Shown in pieces: positions 53,874-61,939 of a DNA stretch of 64,000 nucleotides. Location: assembly GCF_022448905.1 (NCBI RefSeq), contig NZ_JAKVCW010000001.1:186001-250000 (forward strand), in the 5' to 3' direction. Numbering within the stretch: the first letter of the stretch is position 1; the number at the start of each line of letters is the position of its first letter. The stretch comes from Shimia sp. GTDB lineage: Bacteria > Pseudomonadota > Alphaproteobacteria > Rhodobacterales > Rhodobacteraceae. The notes below the pieces were generated by a model. The model made no database searches, was not told the origin of the DNA, and saw only the letters and a program-made list of their open reading frames with translations. Made by a program: the position numbers and the translations under genes.

Positions 53874-55274
53874 TTAGTCCATCACGTAGCCGTAGGAGCC
53901 GGTGAAGTCCTGCTTTGCAACTTCGCCCGCTGCGCCGCGTTGTTTTTTCGCGCCGCTGGTGGTGTGGCCAAACAGGAAGAGCTCCTGTTCGGTTGGGGGT
54001 TTGATCCGGTCGGTTGGCAGAGCCAACGCTTCGCCACGGGTTGGTGTCACCAGATGTGCGGTCACAATCACAACCAGTTCCGATTGTGAGCGCTCGTAGT
54101 CGGCGCTGCGAAATAGGGCGCCCAATACTGGCACGTCACCAAGCCATGGAAGCTGCGCGTTGTTGTCCATGAAGTTGTCTTGCAGCAGGCCCGCAATGGC
54201 AAAGCTTTCGCCGTCGCGCATTTCCACTGTTGTGGACGCTTCACGCCGGCTAAAGGCCGCAATGCTGACTGTGCCATCATTATAGCCATTTGCCGTATCC
54301 AGTGCGGAAACCGCAGTGGCCAGTTCCAAATTGATCAAGTCGCCATCGACCACGCGCGGTACAAAGTTGAGTTCGACACCGAAAGGTTTGAACTCCACGG
54401 ACAGTTCGCCACCGTCTTGTGCAACCGGAATTGGGTATTCACCGCCGGCGAGGAACTTCGCTTCTTGGCCGGACAACGCGGAGAGGTTCGGTTCGGCCAA
54501 CGTCCGTACCATGCCTTTGCTCTCAAGCGCTTGGATCATCAGATTGATCTCAAAAGCACCGGCGTTCAGGTTGAACAACCCAGCGCCGCGCGTGCCCGGA
54601 TTGAGCGGCCGGGTCCCTGTTTCCGCATCGGGCACCTGGTTGAAGAAACCGGTCTGAATGAGGTTGCCATTTCCGCTGATTTGGAAATCGGTCGACAGTG
54701 CCTTGGAAACGCTGCGCTGCATTTCTGCAAAACGCACTTTGAGCATGACCTGCTGCACGCCGCCTACGACCATCAGGTTGGAAACCCGCTCGGGCGCGTA
54801 ACGCTCCGCCAGATCCAGCGCGCGTTGCAGGCGCTGTGGCGAAGAGACTGTGCCTGACATGACGATACCGTCATTGGCAGACCGCACGTCGATTGTCTCG
54901 TTTGGCAAAATTTGCTTCAGGCGCTCTTTAAACTCCGACAGATCCGGAGCCACGCGCACATCTACGTTTGTGATCAGTTTGCCGGTGGCATCTAGCAATG
55001 TCAGCGTGGTCAGACCAGGTGATTTGCCAAGCACATAGATTGTGCGATCAGACAACGATGAGATGTCGGCAATTGCCGGGTTAGCAATTGACAGCTCTGC
55101 GAAGGGAACGTCGCTTTCCACCACAACGGCGCGGTTCATCGGCACGCTGAGCGAAGAGGATGTTCCGCTTCGCACCACACGCAGAGATTCCGCAAAGGAC
55201 GGGGTCGCCATCATTGGCATAACCCCAACGGCGACGCCTAGCAGGGCCGCCCCAAAAAGTCTTTTCAGTGTCAT
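53874..55274 (-). CDS. cpaC: Outer-membrane secretin CpaC/RcpA
   Basis: 466 residues from the ATG at 55274 (MTLKRLFGAALLGVAVGVMP) with a signal peptide to SFAES (~28). N-terminal BON-like and N0-type domain (~30-150), then the secretin domain with VSNLMVVGGVQQVMLKVRFA, FLAGGEYPIPVAQDGGELSV and VPVLGALFRSADYERSQSEL followed by VVIVTAHLV, the family signature. Pilus exit channel. Confidence 0.94.
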   Translation of the reverse strand: MTLKRLFGAALLGVAVGVMPMMATPSFAESLRVVRSGTSSSLSVPMNRAVVVESDVPFAELSIANPAIADISSLSDRTIYVLGKSPGLTTLTLLDATGKLITNVDVRVAPDLSEFKERLKQILPNETIDVRSANDGIVMSGTVSSPQRLQRALDLAERYAPERVSNLMVVGGVQQVMLKVRFAEMQRSVSKALSTDFQISGNGNLIQTGFFNQVPDAETGTRPLNPGTRGAGLFNLNAGAFEINLMIQALESKGMVRTLAEPNLSALSGQEAKFLAGGEYPIPVAQDGGELSVEFKPFGVELNFVPRVVDGDLINLELATAVSALDTANGYNDGTVSIAAFSRREASTTVEMRDGESFAIAGLLQDNFMDNNAQLPWLGDVPVLGALFRSADYERSQSELVVIVTAHLVTPTRGEALALPTDRIKPPTEQELFLFGHTTSGAKKQRGAAGEVAKQDFTGSYGYVMD

Positions 55275-55454
55275 TGTGACCTGCCTCTCGATCACGCCTC
55301 GGTTCGCGGGTCTTTTGCCCACATTTTTGTCCACTCTGCGCCAAGTGGCGAAATATTGCAAGAATCAATGGTTTCGCGCGGTTTGTTGAGGTGTTCTTCT
55401 GTGGGGCCTGTGCCACAGAGGAAAGCATGGGAATGGCCGCCAGCGCAATAAACA

Positions 55455-55480
55455 AAGGCGCCCAAGGTTGTGGGCGCCTT
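55455..55480 (-). terminator. Terminator between cpaB and cpaC
   Basis: Perfect 10-bp stem AAGGCGCCCA/TGGGCGCCTT with a 6-nt loop; on the minus strand it is followed by TGTTTATT. It is 38 bp after the cpaB stop. Confidence 0.85.
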
Positions 55481-55517
55481 CGAAAAAGTGGTGTTATTTG
55501 GGTCGTTAAAACCCGCG

Positions 55518-56387
55518 TTAATTGGTGCAAGGGATTGGAATTTCGATCACCTGTCCACCTTTGCGGTTTTTGATCGTGCAAACCTTGGGCTGCTGCACTT
55601 GAACGATCTGCTGCACTACTGGCGCGTCTTCCTTCTCTTCGATTCCCAGCAACATGCGCTGGTCAACCTCAAAGACCTCGGCAACGGTATTGTCATTGGC
55701 GCCCACCAGCGAGAGGGACAGACGACCGGAGCTTTGTGCTTGGGTTAACGCTGGCACCTGATCGGTTGTGGCTGCAACAGTAACGGTACGCGCGACACGC
55801 GCTTCCGCTTGTTCCTCATTCACGGATTGGTCCACGGCGACCAGCTTCACATTGGGCTGGATCAGCTTGGTGAATTCTCCGCGGTTGGTTTCGTCACGTT
55901 CGATACGGCCGGTCCAGTAGATGTCGACAAGGTCGCCGGGGCGAATGTGTCCGGATACCCCGCTGGCAACGTCAACTTTGATAGTAAACGCGCGTTCGCC
56001 GTTCTTGAGGCGCGAAGTGATGCCGGCCTCTTCGCCAGGTTCGGTGAGCTTCGCTGCGAGAAGGATTTCGCCTTTTTCCATCGAGCGCAAAATCACCCGC
56101 TGCCGGTTGTTGCCGTCTGGGAACAGCACGTCAGCGTCCGTGAACATGCCTTCGGGCATGGCCGCTTTGGGCCACTGCACGCGGCGCACGTCCTTAAGCG
56201 CGAGTTTCTCGCCGAATTTCATGGGGCGCGCGACAATAAAGCCGTCGACCAGCTCGACGGTCGGGTTTTCGGTCTTTTGCTGCGCCAGAGCGTTTTCATA
56301 GCCCTTGATGTAATTCTGCGCCATGTAGACTGCGAATCCCGCGATCCCCAATCCAAAAAGCAAAACGGCTGCAAATATAGCACGCAT
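55518..56387 (-). CDS. cpaB: Flp pilus assembly protein CpaB/RcpC
   Basis: 289 residues from the ATG at 56387 (GAGGTGG 5 nt upstream). Single N-terminal helix AIFAAVLLFGLGIAGFAVYM, then a SAF domain (~50-115, FIVARPMKFGEKLALKDVRR) and a RcpC-type domain (VDVASGVSGHIRPGDLVDIY). A C-terminal CTIKNRKGGQVIEIPIPCTN tail with two Cys is typical. Periplasmic part of the Tad machine, close to the secretin. Confidence 0.93.
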   Translation of the reverse strand: MRAIFAAVLLFGLGIAGFAVYMAQNYIKGYENALAQQKTENPTVELVDGFIVARPMKFGEKLALKDVRRVQWPKAAMPEGMFTDADVLFPDGNNRQRVILRSMEKGEILLAAKLTEPGEEAGITSRLKNGERAFTIKVDVASGVSGHIRPGDLVDIYWTGRIERDETNRGEFTKLIQPNVKLVAVDQSVNEEQAEARVARTVTVAATTDQVPALTQAQSSGRLSLSLVGANDNTVAEVFEVDQRMLLGIEEKEDAPVVQQIVQVQQPKVCTIKNRKGGQVIEIPIPCTN

Positions 56388-56535
56388 GGGTTCCACCTCG
56401 TGTTGTGATCCCGGCGCAAGAGGCGCAGCGGGAATGGTTCAATGACAGTGTGAGTGGCAAATGTGGCAAATTCTGGGAGCCACGACGCAGCTTTCAGGGC
56501 AATTGCTGACACTTTTGATGCCCACAAATGCGAAC

Positions 56536-56556
56536 AGGCGACCCATTCTGGGCGCC
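56536..56556 (-). terminator. Hairpin after the flp genes
   Basis: AGGCG-a-CCCA / TGGGCGCCT with a 3-nt loop and one bulged base, in the 199-bp gap between flp and cpaB. No strong T-run; likely a partial terminator or 3' stabiliser for the pilin mRNA. Confidence 0.5.
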
Positions 56557-56586
56557 TGCGCAACGTCTCGATTGTGAAGCGTGTGC

Positions 56587-56787
56587 TTACTGTGTGGCAA
56601 ACGGCGCCGTCGTGGCGTCTGCGCCAGTAATGGTGACAGCGGCAGCGGTCACAGGGGTCGCGGTTGCGGATTCAATGGCCGCAAAAACAACAACCGCCAG
56701 CCCTACGATACCTGCGGTCAGAACAACCCAGTCCACAGTCACTGCGCCAGCTTCGTCTTTGCGGAAGTTTTTGATGAACTTGATCAT
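56587..56787 (-). CDS. Flp-type pilin, diverged copy
   Basis: 66 residues, MIKFIKNFRKDEAGAVTVDW then the hydrophobic VVLTAGIVGLAVVVFAAIES. The first ~18 residues and its upstream spacer are identical to those of the three pilins behind it; after that it differs by many changes and ends TTAPFATQ. Prepilin cleavage would be after the Gly of DEAG, leaving AVTVD with Asp at +5. Confidence 0.88.
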   Translation of the reverse strand: MIKFIKNFRKDEAGAVTVDWVVLTAGIVGLAVVVFAAIESATATPVTAAAVTITGADATTAPFATQ

Positions 56788-56819
56788 TGGAATTCTCCAG
56801 AAATAGATGTGTCAGACGT

Positions 56820-56847
56820 GTGGGGAGGGCCCGTGCGGGCAATCCCC
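56820..56847 (-). other. Hairpin in the flp spacer (three identical copies)
   Basis: TGGGGA...TCCCCA encloses GCCCG-tg-CGGGC, a two-part stem, after each pilin start region. The same stem is in the other spacers at about 57113-57140 and 57406-57433. No T-run follows; it resembles an mRNA 3'-end stabiliser or partial terminator between pilin cistrons. Confidence 0.7.
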
Positions 56848-56867
56848 ATTCATATCGTCAGGAAGGC

Positions 56868-57080
56868 TTAGTTAGAGCCGCCGGTTGTTGCGATCGCGGA
56901 AGTTGTCGCGTCGGCACCGTTCAGAGCCACAGCAGCTTCAGTGGTCAGACCGGAAGTTGTGGATTCGATGGCGGTGAATGCTGCAACGGCCAGGCCTACA
57001 ACGGCTGCGGTCAGAACAACCCAGTCAACAGTTACTGCGCCAGCTTCGTCTTTGCGGAAGTTTTTGATGAACTTGATCAT
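56868..57080 (-). CDS. Flp-type pilin, identical copy 3
   Basis: 70 residues: MIKFIKNFRKDEAGAVTVDW, VVLTAAVVGLAVAAFTAIES, then a Thr/Ala-rich tail ending TSAIATTGGSN. SD GGAG 7 nt before the ATG. Same DNA sequence as the genes at 57161 and 57454. Leader peptide of 14 residues (to Gly) suits Flp prepilins, which CpaA cuts. Forms the Flp fibre for surface attachment. Confidence 0.92.
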   Translation of the reverse strand: MIKFIKNFRKDEAGAVTVDWVVLTAAVVGLAVAAFTAIESTTSGLTTEAAVALNGADATTSAIATTGGSN

Positions 57081-57160
57081 TGGAATTCTCCAGAAATAGA
57101 TGTGTCAGACGTGTGGGGAGGGCCCGTGCGGGCAATCCCCATTCATATCGTCAGGAAGGC

Positions 57161-57373
57161 TTAGTTAGAGCCGCCGGTTGTTGCGATCGCGGAAGTTGTC
57201 GCGTCGGCACCGTTCAGAGCCACAGCAGCTTCAGTGGTCAGACCGGAAGTTGTGGATTCGATGGCGGTGAATGCTGCAACGGCCAGGCCTACAACGGCTG
57301 CGGTCAGAACAACCCAGTCAACAGTTACTGCGCCAGCTTCGTCTTTGCGGAAGTTTTTGATGAACTTGATCAT
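57161..57373 (-). CDS. Flp-type pilin, identical copy 2
   Basis: Second of three identical 70-residue pilin genes; product and DNA match the genes at 56868 and 57454. Cleavage site DEAG/AVTVD. Same 80-bp spacer with GGAG SD and hairpin on its promoter side. Copies 2 and 3 appear to be duplicates of copy 1 that kept its whole coding sequence. Confidence 0.92.
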   Translation of the reverse strand: MIKFIKNFRKDEAGAVTVDWVVLTAAVVGLAVAAFTAIESTTSGLTTEAAVALNGADATTSAIATTGGSN

Positions 57374-57453
57374 TGGAATTCTCCAGAAATAGATGTGTCA
57401 GACGTGTGGGGAGGGCCCGTGCGGGCAATCCCCATTCATATCGTCAGGAAGGC

Positions 57454-57666
57454 TTAGTTAGAGCCGCCGGTTGTTGCGATCGCGGAAGTTGTCGCGTCGG
57501 CACCGTTCAGAGCCACAGCAGCTTCAGTGGTCAGACCGGAAGTTGTGGATTCGATGGCGGTGAATGCTGCAACGGCCAGGCCTACAACGGCTGCGGTCAG
57601 AACAACCCAGTCAACAGTTACTGCGCCAGCTTCGTCTTTGCGGAAGTTTTTGATGAACTTGATCAT
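57454..57666 (-). CDS. Flp-type pilin, identical copy 1 (promoter-proximal)
   Basis: 70 residues from the ATG at 57666. Its leader is unlike the other copies: GGAGGG lies 9 nt before the ATG in TTTGGAGGGACACATC. The upstream 345-bp gap to the transglycosylase gene should hold the promoter that drives all four pilins. The open frame continues upstream, but the SD and paralogues fix this start. Confidence 0.93.
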   Translation of the reverse strand: MIKFIKNFRKDEAGAVTVDWVVLTAAVVGLAVAAFTAIESTTSGLTTEAAVALNGADATTSAIATTGGSN

Positions 57667-58011
57667 GATGTGTCCCTCCAAAGGATCATATTTACGTAAC
57701 CACCGTGTCGTGCGTTGTTGGCGTGTCTCTCTCTTGCCTGCCCGACTTGGTATGACAGCAATATCCCCCTCGAATGGGGCGGGAATTGGGCGCAAGTGGT
57801 TCGATTTTGGATCAAATACATATTGTTTGGATTTTGCGTTTAGATGATTGTTTTTGCTAAATAAAAAACTTCATTTTTTGTTAACCAGGGCTGCCAATGT
57901 GAGGTGAATGCGGCCGAATCGAGAGACTTGGGCAGCAATGAGGCAGCAAAACTGGCCTGAGGGCCCAAAATCTGCGAAGCTGGCGCAAAATGACCCGAGC
58001 AGGCGATCATC
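57667..58011. promoter_or_regulatory. Divergent control region of flp genes and the transglycosylase
   Basis: 345 bp with no gene. About 57800-57890 is sharply AT-rich (AAATAAAAAACTTCATTTTTTG, containing a short A6/T6 inverted repeat) against the GC-rich surroundings. I could not assign a single convincing -35/-10 pair on the minus strand; one TTAAC half-site (57881) fits a CtrA half-box only. Confidence 0.5.
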
Positions 58012-58833
58012 ATGTTGGTAAAAAAGTGTGTGTTGGCAGCGGCCCTGTCCGCATTGGTGGGGGTAAGTGCCCCTGAGACGGCGTTTGCCGAAGGCCCTAA
58101 ACCATTTCCGGACTTCTCTGCCAAGCGCGTGAAGCCGCCACAACCGGGGCAGGGCAAGCGTATCACTGTGCAGATCGCCCCAGTCGTGGTTCCAGAGGCG
58201 CAGTCGTCTGAGGACGCAGGGGAAGTCTCGCCGGGGGCTGGCGCCGGTGCGATGGCCTGGTTCTGGGAGGAAATTTCGCCCAAACTGGATGACACCAGCC
58301 CTGGCCGTTTGGAAGGCGCGCTCAATAAGGTGTCCAAACCGCCGGAAGGCAAAGCGGTGCCGACACCCCGTCTGACCACGTTACAGTCTATCGTGCAAGG
58401 CCACGGCATCGACATCCTACGCAGCACCATTGGCACGCGGGTGTCGCCGGCTTTGGTCTTGGCCGTGATTGCGGTCGAATCCGGTGGTAAGGCCGACGCG
58501 GTGAGCGGCGCAGGGGCGGAAGGCCTGATGCAGTTGATGCCGGACACCGCCGCGCGCTTTGGCGTCGAGGATAGTTTTGTCGGCGCAGACAACATTGCCG
58601 GCGGGGCCAAGTTCCTGGATTTCCTGATGGACAAGTTTGAGGGCGACCCGATCCTGGTGCTGGCTGGTTATAACGCAGGCGAGAACAGCATTACCGAACA
58701 CGCCGGCGTGCCGCCCTATGCCGAAACCCGGGCCTATGTGCCAAAAGTGCTGGCCGCCTTTCAGGTGGCACGCGCACTGTGCATGACACCGCCGGAACTG
58801 ATTTCCGACGGCTGCGTGTTTGCACAGCGCTGA
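58012..58833 (+). CDS. Lytic transglycosylase (SLT domain)
   Basis: 273 residues. Signal peptide VLAAALSALVGVSAPETAFA cleaved after ~27. A Pro-rich linker (~28-125) leads to a SLT fold: VLAVIAVESGGKADAVSGAG with the catalytic Glu, EGLMQLMPDTAARFGV and LAGYNAGENSIT. It cleaves peptidoglycan between MurNAc and GlcNAc. Lying divergent from the flp genes, it may open the wall for the pilus; the position supports but does not prove this. Confidence 0.9.
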   Translation: MLVKKCVLAAALSALVGVSAPETAFAEGPKPFPDFSAKRVKPPQPGQGKRITVQIAPVVVPEAQSSEDAGEVSPGAGAGAMAWFWEEISPKLDDTSPGRLEGALNKVSKPPEGKAVPTPRLTTLQSIVQGHGIDILRSTIGTRVSPALVLAVIAVESGGKADAVSGAGAEGLMQLMPDTAARFGVEDSFVGADNIAGGAKFLDFLMDKFEGDPILVLAGYNAGENSITEHAGVPPYAETRAYVPKVLAAFQVARALCMTPPELISDGCVFAQR

Positions 58834-58836
58834 GTG

Positions 58837-60210
58837 TCAGCAGTTTGGCACATTAACCGCAAGACCGCCCAGCGAGGTCTCTTTGTACTTCTCGTGCATA
58901 TCCGCCCCGGTCTGGCGCATGGTTTCAATCACCGCATCCAGCGGCACAAAATGCTGCCCGTCACCGCGTAGGGCAAGTGAGGCCGCAGACACAGCTTTGA
59001 TCGCGCCCAGCCCGTTGCGCTCGATGCAAGGCACCTGAACCAGACCTTTGACCGGATCACAGGTCATGCCGAGGTGATGCTCTAGCGCGATCTCCGCCGC
59101 ATTCTCCACCTGCTCCGGCGTGCCGCCCATAACGGCACAAAGCCCAGCTGCGGCCATAGCAGACGCAGAGCCGACCTCAGCCTGGCATCCCGCTTCCGCA
59201 CCAGAAATCGACGCGTTGAATTTCACCAGCCCGCCGATGGCAGCGGCTGTGAGCAGAAATTCGTCAATCCGTGAAGCTGTCGCGCCGGGCACATGATCCA
59301 GCCAATAGCGGATCACCGCAGGCATCACACCTGCTGCGCCATTGGTTGGGGCTGTGACCACCTGTCCACCTGCGGCGTTTTCCTCGTTCACCGCCATAGC
59401 GTAGGCGCTCATCCAGTCATTGATGGTGTGCGGCGCATTCAGGTTCATGCCGCGTTCGGCCTGCAAGGCATCGTGGATTGCCTTGGCCCGACGACGCACA
59501 TTGAGCCCCCCCGGCAAAGTGCCATCTGTAGTCAGTCCGCGATCAATGCAGTCATTCATCACCTGCCAGATACGGGCGCACCCCTTGGTCAAGCTGTCGT
59601 GGCAGCCTCGCGCCACCTCGTTGGACTTCTTCATCTCGGCAATGGTCTTGCCGGAATGCTCGGCCATCTCCAGCATTTCGACCGCGGATTTGAACGGGTA
59701 GGGCACAGGCGCGCCCTCATCCGTGGCTTTGCCTTCGGTCAGTTCTTTTTCCGTCAGAACAAACCCGCCGCCAATGGAGTAATACGTCTCCTGCAGGATC
59801 ACGTCGCCCTGGGCATCAGTAGCCATCAGAATCATGCCATTGGCGTGGCCGGGTAGGTTGGGGCCAAAATCAAACTTCAGATCTTCACGTGGATTGAACT
59901 TCAGCACAGGCAAGCCGTCCGGCTGGACCGTCTCTGTCTCCCGAATATGGTCCAGCGCCGCTTCGGCCTTTTCATGGTCGTAGCTGTCCGGCAGGAACCC
60001 AGCGAGGCCAAGAATGGTCGCCCGATCGGTGGCATGTCCGACGCCCGTGAAGGCAAGGGAGCCATGCAGAGAGCCTTTCAGGCCATGAAACTCAAATGGC
60101 GAGGCACGCATCACATCTAAAAACTGCGCGGCTGCCACCATTGGGCCCATAGTGTGGGACGACGACGGGCCAACGCCCACTTTGAACATATCAAAGACAG
60201 AGAGAAACAT
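58837..60210 (-). CDS. sdaA: L-serine ammonia-lyase, single-chain
   Basis: 457 residues, beta and alpha parts fused. [20 protein letters not shown] at the start, then [20 protein letters not shown]; the C-terminal Fe-S domain with [34 protein letters not shown] and [20 protein letters not shown], whose Cys bind the [4Fe-4S]. It deaminates Ser to pyruvate and ammonia. Confidence 0.96.
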   Translation of the reverse strand: MFLSVFDMFKVGVGPSSSHTMGPMVAAAQFLDVMRASPFEFHGLKGSLHGSLAFTGVGHATDRATILGLAGFLPDSYDHEKAEAALDHIRETETVQPDGLPVLKFNPREDLKFDFGPNLPGHANGMILMATDAQGDVILQETYYSIGGGFVLTEKELTEGKATDEGAPVPYPFKSAVEMLEMAEHSGKTIAEMKKSNEVARGCHDSLTKGCARIWQVMNDCIDRGLTTDGTLPGGLNVRRRAKAIHDALQAERGMNLNAPHTINDWMSAYAMAVNEENAAGGQVVTAPTNGAAGVMPAVIRYWLDHVPGATASRIDEFLLTAAAIGGLVKFNASISGAEAGCQAEVGSASAMAAAGLCAVMGGTPEQVENAAEIALEHHLGMTCDPVKGLVQVPCIERNGLGAIKAVSAASLALRGDGQHFVPLDAVIETMRQTGADMHEKYKETSLGGLAVNVPNC

Positions 60211-60212
60211 GG

Positions 60213-60917
60213 CTAGAGTACCGATCCTTCATGAGGCATTGGTGGCTGTGGGTTAGTGAAAGGCGTTGCCGTCATACCTTCTGCGCGGCACATGGCTATG
60301 ACGCTTGGGCGGGTTTCCAGGCGACTGACCAGCTGTTTCAAACCGGGATAGGCGCCTAGCTCAAACCACTCAGTTTGCCCCTTGGGGTAAAGCGCCAGCC
60401 AGCGCACAATGGCTGCCAGGTAGAAATCCAGAACGGAAGGCACCTCCGCATTGAACCAGCTGTGCCCGGCTTGGGCCTCCTGTTCAAAAAGATCCAGTCC
60501 CTGCCGCACATGCTGTCGCGCGCCAGTGACCAGTGCAGGAAACGCCTCAGGTGCATCCGGCATGTACTGACGCGGATAAAAGATCATCCGAAAATTGGCG
60601 TGCAGCGTGTTTGACAAGTAAAACAGCCATTTGAGAAAAGCTGCCCGCTCCGGCGCCTGAGGCGTCGGAGCCAAAGCCCCATGGCGGTCTGCTAGCCACA
60701 ATAAAATGGCGGCAGTCTCAAAAATCACACCATCCGGTGTCTCAAGGGCCGGAATCTTTCCCGCGGGATTGATGGCACGAAACGCAGGCTTGTTGTGCGC
60801 ATCCGCGCGCCGATCGACTAGCGCGGTTGCATACGGCAGGCGCAAGTCTTCCAGCACCATACGAATGATGATCGAAGCGTTGTCTGGCGCATAGTGAAGG
60901 CGATAGCGGTCTGTCAT
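60213..60917 (-). CDS. Glutathione S-transferase family protein
   Basis: 234 residues from the ATG at 60917 (MTDRYRLHYAPDNASIIIRM). Thioredoxin-like N-terminal domain with AINPAGKIPALETPDG (cis-Pro) and VIFETAAILLWLADRHG, and an all-helical C-terminal half. The catalytic residue is probably Ser (DNAS). Its stop lies 2 bp from the start codon of sdaA. The electrophile acted upon is unknown. Confidence 0.9.
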   Translation of the reverse strand: MTDRYRLHYAPDNASIIIRMVLEDLRLPYATALVDRRADAHNKPAFRAINPAGKIPALETPDGVIFETAAILLWLADRHGALAPTPQAPERAAFLKWLFYLSNTLHANFRMIFYPRQYMPDAPEAFPALVTGARQHVRQGLDLFEQEAQAGHSWFNAEVPSVLDFYLAAIVRWLALYPKGQTEWFELGAYPGLKQLVSRLETRPSVIAMCRAEGMTATPFTNPQPPMPHEGSVL

Positions 60918-61136
60918 GGCGGATATGTAACGTGGGTGTGGCAAGGTGGACGGCGCAAAAACGACGTTTCCGATAGGAAACACGCGCGGGCGGGAGGGTC
61001 AACCACAGTCAAAGTGGTTTTCGCGCTCCCTTTTGCAACCAAACCCCGCCAACATAGCGCATTTTCCGATATTCCCCTCTCGCGCCTGACGGGCTTCTTT
61101 CTTATAAAGTCCCAAAGCATGCAGGGAGTTGCCGCA

Positions 61137-61925
61137 ATGACCGGAGAGTTGTCGCCCATCGACAAGGCCAAATTTGTCGCCGCCAAACGCGCCACCGACT
61201 ATGTCGAAGATGGCATGCGCGTGGGGTTGGGCACCGGCTCGACCGCCGCATGGCTGGTGCGCTGCCTGGGTGAAATGGTGCGGGACCAAGGTCTGCGCAT
61301 CAAGGGCGTACCGACCTCTACCCGTACTGCCGAACTGGCGCGTGAAGTGGGCATCGAAGTGATCAGCCTGGATGAGGCCAAATGGCTCGACGTGACCATT
61401 GATGGCGCAGACGAATTTGACGCGGACCTGAACCTGATCAAAGGCGGTGGCGGTGCGCTTTTGCAAGAGAAGATCGTGGCCACCGCGTCGGATCAAATGG
61501 TTGTGATTGCCGATGTCGGCAAAGAGGTCGAAACGCTGGGCGCTTTCCCTCTGCCGGTGGAGGTGGTGCCCTTTGGCTGGCAGACCACGCAGGCGTTGAT
61601 TGAAGAAACCCTTGTGAGCATGGACGTCTTGGGCCGCACCAGCACGCTGCGCATGAACGGCGATGCGCCGTTTGTGACCGACGAAGGCAACCACATCCTC
61701 GATCTGCACCTCAACCGCATTGGCGACGCCCGCCAACTCGCACTTGTGATCAACCAGATGCCGGGTGTGGTTGAAAACGGTCTCTTCATCGATATTTGTG
61801 ATGCGGTGGTTGTGGGCTATGGCGATGGCCGCGTGGAAGTGCGCGACATCAACGCGGGCACAATCGAAGAGGCGATGCTCGACTTCGCAGAAACAGACAA
61901 TCTGTTCACCGATCTGGTGGACTAA
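61137..61925 (+). CDS. rpiA: Ribose-5-phosphate isomerase A
   Basis: 262 residues from the ATG at 61137 (GGGAG 10 nt upstream). RVGLGTGSTAAWLVRCL, DVTIDGADEFDADLNLIKGG (with the catalytic Asp/Glu), KGGGGALLQEKIVA and VVPFGWQTTQALIE. Interconverts ribose 5-phosphate and ribulose 5-phosphate. The frame is open upstream but without homology. Divergent from the GST gene and 14 bp from gor. Confidence 0.96.
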   Translation: MTGELSPIDKAKFVAAKRATDYVEDGMRVGLGTGSTAAWLVRCLGEMVRDQGLRIKGVPTSTRTAELAREVGIEVISLDEAKWLDVTIDGADEFDADLNLIKGGGGALLQEKIVATASDQMVVIADVGKEVETLGAFPLPVEVVPFGWQTTQALIEETLVSMDVLGRTSTLRMNGDAPFVTDEGNHILDLHLNRIGDARQLALVINQMPGVVENGLFIDICDAVVVGYGDGRVEVRDINAGTIEEAMLDFAETDNLFTDLVD

Positions 61926-61939
61926 CAATAAGGCACATC

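Larger units (their letters stand above)
56741..57666 (-). repeat. Perfect 293-bp tandem array carrying flp genes
   Basis: The sequence is exactly periodic at 293 bp over 926 bp (three full units plus 47 bp). Each unit contains one 70-residue pilin gene and an 80-bp spacer. I found no base difference between units. The right edge is the ATG of the first pilin (57666), beyond which the leader is unlike the spacers; the left edge lies within the N-terminal codons of the diverged pilin. Confidence 0.95.

Noticed and set aside
56741..57666. Regular direct repeats considered as a CRISPR array
   Set aside because: The unit is 293 bp and contains a complete pilin gene; repeats and spacers are both identical, unlike CRISPR.
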